Shown: in pieces, positions 54,443 through 62,487 of the stretch
Numbering within the stretch: the first letter of the stretch is position 1
Layout of the letters: each line of letters begins with the position of its first letter
Assembly (NCBI GenBank): GCA_036555615.1
Contig: DATBKZ010000086.1
Location: 1-64,000, forward strand
Direction: 5' to 3'
Length of the DNA: 64,000 nt
Source of the DNA: SG8-41 sp036555615
Lineage (GTDB): Bacteria; Pseudomonadota; Gammaproteobacteria; Burkholderiales; SG8-41
Position numbers and translations under genes: made by a program
The notes under the pieces: generated by a model
The model's input: the letters and a program-made list of their open reading frames with translations, nothing else
The model's database searches: none
Told to the model about the DNA's origin: nothing

Positions 54443-55404
54443 CGCGCGGCGCTCTCGCGCTCCAGTTCCGCCAGGATCTCCCCCGCGCCCTGAGCCTTGA
54501 GTGCCTTCGCCAGCGTAACGCCCAGCGCTACTGGATCCCGCGCCGGCCCCCTCAGCTCCCCGCTCACCAGGCGCGAGCCGTCGGGCGCCCCGACGAAACC
54601 GCGCAACCTCAGATTGGCGCCTTCCGTTTCCGCGTAGGCCCCCAGCGGGACGTTGCAGCTGCCCGAAAGCGCGCGCGAGAAGGCCCGTTCCGCCGCGACG
54701 CAGCACGCCGTGGCGGCGTGGTTGAGCGCAGCCAGCGCTTCGATCAGGTCGGCACGACCGCTCAGGCACTCCACGCCGAGCGCGCCCTGTCCCGGCGCCG
54801 GCAGGCTCTCGGCAGGCGGAATGAGGCGCGTGATGCGGTCTTCCAGCCCCAGGCGCTTCAGTCCCGCGGCGGCGAGTATCACGGCGTCGTACTCGCCGGC
54901 GTCGAGCTTCCTCAAGCGCGTGGTGACGTTGCCCCGCAGCGGCTCGAGCCGCAGGCCGGGGTGGCGCGCCCGCAGCTGGCATTCGCGGCGCAGGCTGGAG
55001 GTGCCGACGCGGCTGCCCGCCGGCAGGGCGGAGAAGTCGGAGTAGCGGGTGGATACAAAAGCGTCGCGCGGGTCTGCGCGCTCGCTCACGGCGGCGAGCG
55101 CAAAATCCCGCGCAAGGGTCATCGGCACATCCTTCACCGAGTGCACGGCAATATCGGCGCGCCCGCTTGCCAGCGCTTCCTCGAGCTCCTTGACGAACAG
55201 TCCCTTGCCACCGATGCGCGCGAGCGATGCGTCGAGCCGGCGATCGCCTTCCGTGGTGATCCCGAGAAGCCGGATTTCCGAGCGCGGGTATAATGCGGCG
55301 AGCCTCGCCTCGATATGACGCGCCTGCCACAGCGCCAACGCTGATTCACGCGAGGCGATCACGATGCGCCTCGGCGCTTCTGCTCTGGTATCGACTTCCG
55401 ACAT
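54439..55404 (-). CDS. hemC: Porphobilinogen deaminase
   Basis: Polymerises four porphobilinogens to hydroxymethylbilane. 321 residues from ATG 55404. IVIASRESALALWQA, GGKGLFVKELEEAL, SVKDVPMTL, TSSLRRECQLRA and the dipyrromethane-binding Cys in LSGSCNVPLGAYAE. Its start codon overlaps head-to-head with that of the divergent thioredoxin-like gene (shared CATG). A GTG inside IVIAS could be an alternative start. Confidence 0.95.
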   Translation of the reverse strand: MSEVDTRAEAPRRIVIASRESALALWQARHIEARLAALYPRSEIRLLGITTEGDRRLDASLARIGGKGLFVKELEEALASGRADIAVHSVKDVPMTLARDFALAAVSERADPRDAFVSTRYSDFSALPAGSRVGTSSLRRECQLRARHPGLRLEPLRGNVTTRLRKLDAGEYDAVILAAAGLKRLGLEDRITRLIPPAESLPAPGQGALGVECLSGRADLIEALAALNHAATACCVAAERAFSRALSGSCNVPLGAYAETEGANLRLRGFVGAPDGSRLVSGELRGPARDPVALGVTLAKALKAQGAGEILAELERESAAR

Positions 55405-55903
55405 GCCGCTGGCGAAACGTTTCAGGCGCGCGCTGATCGTGGCGATTCTAGCACTGGCCGCGCTGCCGGCCTGCGCCGGCGAGGCTCTCACGCTCGCCGA
55501 CGATCTGGCCGCGACCGCGGTCGCGGCCGGCACGCGCCGGGTCCCGGTCATGATTGTGTTCACCGAGGCGACCTGTCCGTACTGCACGCGCGCAAAGCGC
55601 GACTATCTGGTGCCGATGCAGTCGCTGGGGCCGTTCGCCGACAAGATGATCGTACGCGAAGTGGACGTGGCAAGCGACCGGCGTCTGCGCGACTTCGCCG
55701 GCCGCCTCACCACCCACAGCGAGTACGCCCGGCGCATGCAGGTGCGCCTCGTGCCCACCGTCCTCGTCGTGGACACGCGCGGCGAGCCGGTTGCCGCTCC
55801 GATCGTGGGGCTGCTCGCGCCCGACTTCTACCAGCTCTACCTCGAGCAGGCGGTCGAAGCCGGGTTGATCAAGCTGCGCGCGCCGGCAACCGAGCGGCGC
55901 TGA
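55403..55903 (+). CDS. Exported thioredoxin-fold protein (SoxW-like)
   Basis: 166 residues. Signal peptide MPLAKRFRRALIVAILALAA ending LPACAG; LPAC could be a lipobox. Thioredoxin domain with EATCPYCTRAKRDY (CxxC, near residue 55) and VPTVLVVDTRGEPV (cis-Pro). Its ATG (55403) and the hemC ATG (55404) share one CATG. Its promoter must lie inside hemC; a TATAAT on the plus strand at 55289-55294 is a candidate. Its partner is unknown. Confidence 0.88.
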   Translation: MPLAKRFRRALIVAILALAALPACAGEALTLADDLAATAVAAGTRRVPVMIVFTEATCPYCTRAKRDYLVPMQSLGPFADKMIVREVDVASDRRLRDFAGRLTTHSEYARRMQVRLVPTVLVVDTRGEPVAAPIVGLLAPDFYQLYLEQAVEAGLIKLRAPATERR

Positions 55904-55909
55904 CACGAA

Positions 55910-56213
55910 CCTATCTCAAATTCCCGGTCGTTCGCTCTTCGCCTCCGACTATTCATCCTGTGCGTAGCGCGCAGGCCGCGGGGCGGGTCCCGTCAGAGCG
56001 GTCGTGATCTTCTCCGGATTTCCCAGCCCACCTGGTCAATTGATCAGGACAACTCACTTGGACAGCCAGGACCCGTACCGGAAATCCGGAACCAGATCCC
56101 AACCGCTCCGCCACCCGGCCCGCGGGTGTACTGAGGTGCGCGGGTGGACCCGCGCGGTGCCGCATATCTCGGATGCATGTTCATGCTGCTCCGAGGATAT
56201 TTTTTGAGATGGG
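55910..56213 (-). repeat. Repeat element copy 2, MITE-like, about 304 bp
   Basis: Inverted copy of the element at 33135-33428. Terminal inverted repeats CCTATCTCAAA (55910-55920) and TTTGAGATGGG (56203-56213) match at 10 of 11 positions. The internal nested stem and GC hairpin of copy 1 are retained. It starts 6 bases after the stop of the thioredoxin-like gene and occupies nearly all of the 345-base gap to the algR stop. Confidence 0.82.
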
Positions 56214-56248
56214 CTCACGTGCTGCGGCGGCGCAAGCCGCCGACGCGC

Positions 56249-57019
56249 TCATTCGGAATCGCGCCCGGCTTTTCCGAATTCGCGCACGATGTGCTGCTGG
56301 CGGCGGCTGATCGCAATCCTCTCCTCCACGCCCTCGAGCAGCACTTCCCACTGAGGCTCCCCCTCCTTCATCGTCCGCTCAAAGCCGCGCACCGCCGCAC
56401 GCGCGACCAGGCAGTTGCGGTGCGCGCGCACGAAGCGCTCGCCAAATTCCTCCTCGAGCTTGGTCAGTGCCTCCTCGATCAAGTACTCCCGCTCCGCCGT
56501 CCGCACGGTCACGTACTTGAGCTCGGCCTTGAGATAGATCACGTCCTTGACCGGGATCAAATGGACGCGCCCGCGTTCCTGGGCCGAGAGATGCGTGCGC
56601 GCCGTGCGCGCGATCGCGTCCAGCACTTCCGGCCGCGGCGCCGCCGCCGCGCGCCCGAGCGCTTCCTTCAAGCGCGCGAGGCGAATCGGCTTCAGCAGGT
56701 AGTCGACCGCGTGCACCTCGAAGGCGCGGATCGCATACGCGTCGTAGGCCGTCGCAAACACGACGGCCGGAGGCCGCTCGAGCTTCTGCAGATGCTGCGC
56801 GACCTCGATGCCGTCCATCTCCGGCATGCGCACATCGAGCAGCACGACGTCCGCCGCCTCGGCCGCGAGGAGCTCGATCGCCTCGGGGCCGCTGGCGGCC
56901 TCGCCGACAACCGTAAGGGGCAGATCGCGCTCGCAGTCGGCGAGGAGCTCTCTCAGGCGCGAGCGCGCCGGGGCCTCGTCGTCCACGATTGCCACGCGCA
57001 TCGGCTTCGCTTCACTCAC
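56249..57019 (-). CDS. algR: LytTR-family response regulator
   Basis: 256 residues. Receiver domain (RVAIVDDEAPARSRLRELL, phospho-Asp in VVLLDVRMPEMDG, KPIRLARL) and LytTR DNA-binding domain (HLIPVKDVIYLKAELKYVTV, RAHRNCLV). GTG start at 57019 with AGGAA seven bases upstream; overlaps the algZ stop by 8 bases. An ATG at 57001 is possible. Forms a two-component pair with algZ. Confidence 0.92.
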   Translation of the reverse strand: MSEAKPMRVAIVDDEAPARSRLRELLADCERDLPLTVVGEAASGPEAIELLAAEAADVVLLDVRMPEMDGIEVAQHLQKLERPPAVVFATAYDAYAIRAFEVHAVDYLLKPIRLARLKEALGRAAAAPRPEVLDAIARTARTHLSAQERGRVHLIPVKDVIYLKAELKYVTVRTAEREYLIEEALTKLEEEFGERFVRAHRNCLVARAAVRGFERTMKEGEPQWEVLLEGVEERIAISRRQQHIVREFGKAGRDSE

Positions 57020-58067
57020 GGCTGATTCCTGTCCCTGCCGCGGGGCCCGCCTGATCACGGTTCCTGACGTACGGCATCACGATTCGAACCTCGTAGCTGT
57101 CCGCCCCCGCCCGCGCGGAAAGGCTCGCTTCGGCGTCGAAGTGGAGCGCGAGCCGCTCGCGGATATTCGCGAGCGCCATGCGATTCCCGGCATGCCGGTC
57201 GCCATCGGGCCGGAACGGGTTGCGCAGCACCGCGCGCAGCTCGTCGCCCACGGCGGCGATATTGATGACAATCGTGCCGGGCTCGATGCGCGGCTCGATC
57301 CCGTGATAGACCGCGTTCTCCAGCAGCGGCTGCAGCACCAGGGGGGGCACCAGCGCATCGCGCGGCATGGCGTCAAGCTGCCAATCGACGTTCAGGCGCC
57401 CGCCGAGCCGCAGTTGCTCGATGCCGAGGTACTGGCGGCACAGGTCCACCTCGCGCGTCAACGGGGTCAGTTCGCGGTTGTCGGCCATCAGCACGCGGAA
57501 GAGCTCCGCCATGTCCTCCAGCGCCTCTTCCGCCCGCCGTGGATCCTGGCGGATCAGCGACAGCACCGCGTTGATGCTGTTGAACAGAAAGTGCGGACGG
57601 ATCCGCGCCTGCAGCGCCTGCAGCCGCGCTTCCGACAGCGCGGGCGACAGCGCGCGCCCGCGCAGATCAAAGTAGGCAAGCATGGCCAGCGTGGCGAGCG
57701 TGACCAGCAGGAGATAGCGCTCCAGCGCGGCCGGCGCCTGGCCGAGGAGCGGGCGCCCTTCGAAATAGAGCGCGGTCGTGAGCACGAGCTCGACCACGAC
57801 CACCGCCGCCGCCCCGAGCCAGTAGGGCAACAGGCGCAGGGCACCGGAGAGCACTGCGAGCACCACCACCGAGAGCACCAGCAGCGGCTCGACGAGCGCG
57901 GCGATCTCGACGAATTCGCGCCATGTTCCGAGCACGCCTGAACCTTTCACGATCGCTGCCGCGACGGCTGCCGCGTTGCCCATCAGCAGGATCCGCAGCA
58001 TGATGCCGAGGTTGCGGAAGTTCGGCAGGGCGCCCGAGTACGCGTTTTGATTTATACTTCGCGCCAC
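57012..58067 (-). CDS. algZ: LytS/AlgZ-type sensor histidine kinase
   Basis: 351 residues. About four membrane segments (roughly 22-140), phospho-acceptor His in ARIRPHFLFNSINAVLSLI, and an HATPase region with PPLVLQPLLENAVYHGIEP and NRMALANIRERL. GTG start at 58067 is taken because the LPNFRNLG segment before TM1 is conserved in the family. Ligand unknown. Divergent from argH, 44 bases apart. Confidence 0.9.
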   Translation of the reverse strand: MARSINQNAYSGALPNFRNLGIMLRILLMGNAAAVAAAIVKGSGVLGTWREFVEIAALVEPLLVLSVVVLAVLSGALRLLPYWLGAAAVVVVELVLTTALYFEGRPLLGQAPAALERYLLLVTLATLAMLAYFDLRGRALSPALSEARLQALQARIRPHFLFNSINAVLSLIRQDPRRAEEALEDMAELFRVLMADNRELTPLTREVDLCRQYLGIEQLRLGGRLNVDWQLDAMPRDALVPPLVLQPLLENAVYHGIEPRIEPGTIVINIAAVGDELRAVLRNPFRPDGDRHAGNRMALANIRERLALHFDAEASLSARAGADSYEVRIVMPYVRNRDQAGPAAGTGISRE

Positions 58068-58111
58068 TCTTGAATTCTAGAGCCTATCTCGACAATAGGC
58101 ACGTAGCCTGC

Positions 58112-59503
58112 ATGTCCGCCAACGACAGCACCAGGAGGCCGTGGTCGGGACGGTTCGCCGAACCCCCGACCGAGCGCGTGCGGCGGTTCACCGCGTCGGT
58201 TGCCTTCGACCGCAGGCTCGCGGCGTTCGACATCGAGGCCTCCCTCGCCCATGCCCGGATGCTGCAGGCGGCCGGGATCATCGCCCAGCCCGATCTCGAG
58301 GCGATCGAGAAGGGGCTCGCGCAGATCCGCTCCGAGATCGAGGCCGGCGCCTTTCCATGGTCGGAGGCGCTGGAGGACGTGCATCTCAACATTGAGCGGC
58401 GCCTGATCGAGCTCGCCGGCGAGCCTGGCAAGCGGTTGCACACCGCCCGCTCGCGCAACGACCAGGTTGCCACCGATCTGCGCCTCTACCTCCGCGCGGC
58501 CATTGATCAGACGCTCGCGCTGCTGAAATCCCTGCAGCGCGCGCTTCTCGAACTCGCCGACGAGCATGCCGAGACGGTGATGCCCGGCTACACGCACCTG
58601 CAGGTGGCACAGCCGGTCACCTTCGGCCATCACCTGCTCGCGTACTTCGAGATGTTCGGGCGCGATGCGCAGCGTCTCGCCGACGCCCGCAAGCGGGTAA
58701 ACCGCCTGCCGCTCGGGGCGGCTGCGCTTGCCGGCTCCTCATTCCCCATCGACCGCCAGCGGGTCGCGAAGGAGCTCGGTTTCGAGGAGGTGTGCGAGAA
58801 CTCGATCGACGCGGTGTCCGACCGCGACTTCGCGATCGAATTCTGCGCCTGCGCGGCGCTTGCGATGACGCACCTGTCGCGGTTCTGCGAAGAGCTCATC
58901 CTGTGGGCCAACCCCCGCTTCGGCTTTGTCGCGATCGCGGACGCGTTCGCCACCGGCTCCTCGATCATGCCGCAGAAGAAGAACCCGGATGTCGCCGAGC
59001 TGATTCGCGGCAAGACCGGACGCGTCAACGGTCACCTGGTGGCGCTGCTGACCCTCATGAAAGGGCAGCCGCTCGCGTACAACCGCGACAACCAGGAGGA
59101 CAAGGAACCGCTGTTCGACGTGGTGGATACATTGACCGCGAGCCTCGCCGTGTTCACCGAGATGCTCGGCGGCATCGAGGTCCAGCGCGAGGCGATGGCC
59201 GCCGCCGCGCGTGAGGGGCACGCCACGGCCACCGACTTCGCCGATTACCTGGTGCGCAAGGGCGTGCCCTTTCGCGACGCGCACGAGGCGGTGGCGCACG
59301 CCGTGCGTTTCGCGGAATCGCGCAAGTGCGAGCTCGCCGAGCTGAAGCTCCCCGAGCTGCAGCGCATTTCGGCGGTCATCACCGAAGACGTCTACGGCGC
59401 CCTGACGCTCGAAGGATCGCTGAAGAGCCGCAACCATCTGGGGGGCACGGCGCCGGCCCGCGTCAAGGCGGCCATCGCCAAGGCGCGCAAGTCGCTCGGC
59501 TGA
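58112..59503 (+). CDS. argH: Argininosuccinate lyase
   Basis: Splits argininosuccinate to arginine and fumarate, last step of arginine synthesis. 463 residues from MSANDSTRRPWSGRF, the usual family start. HTARSRNDQVATDLRLYL, MPGYTHLQVAQPVTFGHH, and the lyase signature GSSIMPQKKNPDVAELIRGK. Located beside algZ/algR as in Pseudomonas and betaproteobacteria. A TATACT at 58053-58058 may be its -10. Confidence 0.97.
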   Translation: MSANDSTRRPWSGRFAEPPTERVRRFTASVAFDRRLAAFDIEASLAHARMLQAAGIIAQPDLEAIEKGLAQIRSEIEAGAFPWSEALEDVHLNIERRLIELAGEPGKRLHTARSRNDQVATDLRLYLRAAIDQTLALLKSLQRALLELADEHAETVMPGYTHLQVAQPVTFGHHLLAYFEMFGRDAQRLADARKRVNRLPLGAAALAGSSFPIDRQRVAKELGFEEVCENSIDAVSDRDFAIEFCACAALAMTHLSRFCEELILWANPRFGFVAIADAFATGSSIMPQKKNPDVAELIRGKTGRVNGHLVALLTLMKGQPLAYNRDNQEDKEPLFDVVDTLTASLAVFTEMLGGIEVQREAMAAAAREGHATATDFADYLVRKGVPFRDAHEAVAHAVRFAESRKCELAELKLPELQRISAVITEDVYGALTLEGSLKSRNHLGGTAPARVKAAIAKARKSLG

Positions 59504-59514
59504 CCGCCGCCAGC

Positions 59515-60396
59515 ATGGGTCCCTGGCGGGAAATCGAGCGCTCGATCGGCGCGGCGTCCGGCACCCCCTTCGCAGTCGCATCGCGCACCGCCATCGGGGG
59601 CGGCTGCATCAACGAGTGCTACCTCCTCCGCGGCGCGGACCGCGCGTATTTTGCCAAGGTGAACGCGCCGTCCCGCGCGGACATGTTTGCGGCCGAAGCC
59701 GCGGGCCTGGCGGAGATCGCGCGCTCCCGCACCGTGCGCGTGCCGCAGCCGCTCTGTCACGGCGCCAATGCGCACGCCAGTTGGCTGGTGCTCGAGTATC
59801 TCGAGCTTACACCGGGAGACGACCGGAGCATGGGCAAGCTGGGGCGCGACCTCGCTCGCATGCACCGCGTGACCGGGAAGCAGTTTGGCTGGCGTCGCGA
59901 CAACACCATCGGCGCCACCCCGCAGATCAACACCGAAGCGGGCGACTGGATCGCCTTCTGGCGCGAGCGCAGGCTGGGCTTCCAATTGCGGCTCGCGCAA
60001 TCGCGGGGCCACGGCGGCCGCCTGATCGCCGCCGGCGAGCGCCTGCTCGAGGCGCTGCCGTCCTTTTTCCGCGGCCACTCGCTGCTGCCCTCGCTGCTGC
60101 ACGGCGACCTGTGGTCGGGCAATGCCGGACGGACGGCGGATGGCGAGCCCGTCATCTACGACCCCGCGGTTTACTTCGGCGACCGCGAGGCGGACCTGGC
60201 CATGACCGAGCTATTCGGCGGCTTTCCGCCAAGCTTTCAGGGCGCCTACCGCTCGGAGTTCCCGCTCGATCCTGGATACGAGACGCGCAAGCATCTCTAC
60301 AACCTTTATCACGTGCTCAACCACTTGAATCTCTTCGGGGGCGGCTACGGCGCGCAGGCCGAGCGCATGATCGGGCAACTGCTTGCTCAGCTTTGA
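59515..60396 (+). CDS. Fructosamine-3-kinase family protein
   Basis: 293 residues. GGGCINECYLLRGADRAYFAKVN (P-loop-like and Lys), LVLEYLEL hinge, LLHGDLWSGNAG (catalytic HGD and Asn) and YDPAVYFGDREADLAM (metal Asp). By family, phosphorylates sugar adducts on protein amines for repair. It overlaps the HxlR gene 3' end by 10 bases, convergently. Confidence 0.92.
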   Translation: MGPWREIERSIGAASGTPFAVASRTAIGGGCINECYLLRGADRAYFAKVNAPSRADMFAAEAAGLAEIARSRTVRVPQPLCHGANAHASWLVLEYLELTPGDDRSMGKLGRDLARMHRVTGKQFGWRRDNTIGATPQINTEAGDWIAFWRERRLGFQLRLAQSRGHGGRLIAAGERLLEALPSFFRGHSLLPSLLHGDLWSGNAGRTADGEPVIYDPAVYFGDREADLAMTELFGGFPPSFQGAYRSEFPLDPGYETRKHLYNLYHVLNHLNLFGGGYGAQAERMIGQLLAQL

Positions 60397-60773
60397 GCGG
60401 CACGGAGATCCGGCGCTGCGACCGGTGCCGCGTCCCCCTTCAGTTCTTCCTGGAGTTTTTCCAGATCATCCAGCACCCGCACGAATTTCGCGCCGAACGG
60501 CGTGAAGGCGTACTCCACCCGCGGCGGGATTTGCGCGTATGCCTTCCGCTCCAGTATGCCGAACTCGACGTTTTTTCTGAGGCAGTCGTTCAGCACCTTC
60601 TTCGTCAAGCCCTCGACGCACCTGACCATCTCGCCCGGCCGGTTGATGCCGTGGGAGAGCAGGTTATACACGGTCAACGACCACTTGCAGCCGAATATGG
60701 TCTCCACCATGCGCGCTGCGCGCTCGGGCGGGGACCGCCTCGTAAACCGCGGCGGACTGGGGACGGTGGACAT
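60387..60773 (-). CDS. HxlR-family transcriptional regulator
   Basis: 128 residues from ATG 60773; ATG at 60866 would add 31 poorly conserved residues. Winged-helix motif GCKWSLTVYNLLSHGINRPGEM, VEGLTKKVLNDCLRKNVEFG and PRVEYAFTPFG. These regulators respond to redox or aldehydes through a Cys near the N-terminus; CKWS has one. Divergent from the cupin gene, which may be its target. Confidence 0.85.
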   Translation of the reverse strand: MSTVPSPPRFTRRSPPERAARMVETIFGCKWSLTVYNLLSHGINRPGEMVRCVEGLTKKVLNDCLRKNVEFGILERKAYAQIPPRVEYAFTPFGAKFVRVLDDLEKLQEELKGDAAPVAAPDLRAAQS

Positions 60774-60947
60774 TGACCGAAAAGTATCTAGGGCACCGCG
60801 AAGTGCCTGCTTTTCAAGGGATTTGACGCGTCCTATATTCGCGCTGTCCGCCGGCATTTGCGTCATCCAAGCGGACCGGATCCCTGCACCAGGGAAATAC
60901 GCTATCGCCTTAGCTGTCGGCCGGTCAAGTCGAAGGAGGAGCTATCA

Positions 60948-61319
60948 ATGTCAAACGTAATGGAGAAAGCCGAACTCAAGACGTTCGGCAAGCCGGATGA
61001 AGTGCGCGAGTTCCCCAAGGGGCGGCTGGAACTCATCAAGATCGGCGGTGCGACCATCGGGCGCGCAGTCTTTCAGCCCGGGTGGAAATGGTCGACATCG
61101 GTTCAGCCACTGGTCAAAACCAAGAGCTGCGAGGCGCCGCATTTCCAGTACCACGTTTCGGGCGTCTTGAAGGTCGTCATGGACGACGGGGCCGAGTTCG
61201 AGTGCCGTCCCGGCGACGTTTCTCTTCTGCCCTCGGGCCATGATGCATGGGTAGTGGGGAGCGAGCCGGCGGTCGTCGTGGATTTCCAGGGAATGGTCGA
61301 TTACGCCAGGTCCCTGTAG
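60948..61319 (+). CDS. Small cupin-domain protein
   Basis: 123 residues from ATG 60948 with AAGGAGGAG upstream. Cupin motif 1 HFQYHVSGVLKVVMDDGAEFE and motif 2 PGDVSLLPSGHDAWVVG. The metal ligands look partly kept (two His in motif 1, one in motif 2). Function unknown. Confidence 0.85.
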   Translation: MSNVMEKAELKTFGKPDEVREFPKGRLELIKIGGATIGRAVFQPGWKWSTSVQPLVKTKSCEAPHFQYHVSGVLKVVMDDGAEFECRPGDVSLLPSGHDAWVVGSEPAVVVDFQGMVDYARSL

Positions 61320-61372
61320 ATCTGTCGCGCTCTGCTCCTAATCGAGGCGCGGCGACGGTTCCCGTCGCCGCG

Positions 61373-62404
61373 TCACGTGTGCGCGGGCGGCGCCGTGGAG
61401 CCGCGCACCACAAGCTCCACCGGCAGCTCGGTGCGCTGCTCGACCGGCCTGCCCGCGAGCCGCGCCAGCAGGTGGCGCCCCGCGTACGTGCCGAGCTCCG
61501 CCGTCGGGAAGTGCACGGTGGTCAGGGGCGGCGTCACGACCGCGGACATTTCCAGGTCGTCGAAGCCGGTCACCGAGACATCGCGCGGGACCGCGAGCCC
61601 CTGCGCGAGGCACTCGGCGAGCGCGCCGATCGCGATCACATCGTTGCCACACACCACGGCCGTCGGCCGCGGCGAGCTGCGCATGACCTCGCGCAAGCCT
61701 TCCCGCCCGGCGGTCAGGGTGTAGGGCTTCTCGACGACACGCCCGGGAGCAAGGTCGATGCCGCGCGCGGCAAGGGCCTGGCGCACGCCATCGAGCCGCT
61801 CGGCTGCGCGCTCGTTGCCGCTGGTCACCCCGGAGATCATGGCGAACTCGCGGTGTCCGAGGTCCAGCAGGTGGCACGCGATGCGGACCGCTGCGGCGCG
61901 ATTGTCGAACCCGACGCAAGGGTGCCGTCCGGCCGCGTCAAGCGCCCACGTGAGGACGTAGGGAATCTGGTGCATGTCGATCATCCGCAGCACGCTCGGG
62001 TCGTGGGTGGCGCCGAGCAGCACCAGGCCGTCGACTCCACGCTCGATCAGCGTCTGCGTCAGGCGTGCCTCGATTTCGGCGTCGAACTCATGGCTCGCGA
62101 GCAGCAGCGTGTAGCCCGCATCGTCGAGAGTCTTCTGCAGCGCGTGGGTGGTGTTGGCGAAGATCGCGCTGTCGAGGGTCGGGATCACGGCGCCAATGGT
62201 GTGCGTGCGGCGCGAGGCGAGCGCCCGCGCCGCGCCATGCGCGACGTAGCCGAGCGATTGCACGGCCTGCCGGATGCGCGCGGCGGTGGCCGCCTTGACC
62301 TTGTCCGGCTGCGTCAATGCGCGCGAAACGGTGGCGGTTGAAACCCGGGCGAGCCGTGCGACATCGGCGAGCTTTGCGGGCTTGCGCAGGGGTACTCGAT
62401 CCAC
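61373..62404 (-). CDS. LacI-family transcriptional regulator
   Basis: 343 residues. Helix-turn-helix KLADVARLARVSTATVSRAL (11-30) and hinge, then a periplasmic-binding-type effector domain (TIGAVIPTLDSAIFANT, VTGFDDLEMSAVVTPPLTTV). GTG start at 62404. It lies just downstream of xsc on the same strand, separated by a terminator. Could regulate sulfonate genes (inference). Confidence 0.92.
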   Translation of the reverse strand: MDRVPLRKPAKLADVARLARVSTATVSRALTQPDKVKAATAARIRQAVQSLGYVAHGAARALASRRTHTIGAVIPTLDSAIFANTTHALQKTLDDAGYTLLLASHEFDAEIEARLTQTLIERGVDGLVLLGATHDPSVLRMIDMHQIPYVLTWALDAAGRHPCVGFDNRAAAVRIACHLLDLGHREFAMISGVTSGNERAAERLDGVRQALAARGIDLAPGRVVEKPYTLTAGREGLREVMRSSPRPTAVVCGNDVIAIGALAECLAQGLAVPRDVSVTGFDDLEMSAVVTPPLTTVHFPTAELGTYAGRHLLARLAGRPVEQRTELPVELVVRGSTAPPAHT

Positions 62405-62436
62405 TCTACCGAGCTCTCTAGTTAGCGCTCACTTAC

Positions 62437-62467
62437 AAAAAAGCCGGCGCGGGGCCGGCTTCTTTTT
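62437..62467 (-). terminator. Intrinsic terminator of xsc
   Basis: aagccggc (62441-62448) pairs with gccggctt (62454-62461). On the minus strand the stem is followed by a six-base T-run (62442-62437); a T-run also exists on the plus side (62463-62467). Confidence 0.9.
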
Positions 62468-62487
62468 CCTTCCCGATCAGCAACCTG

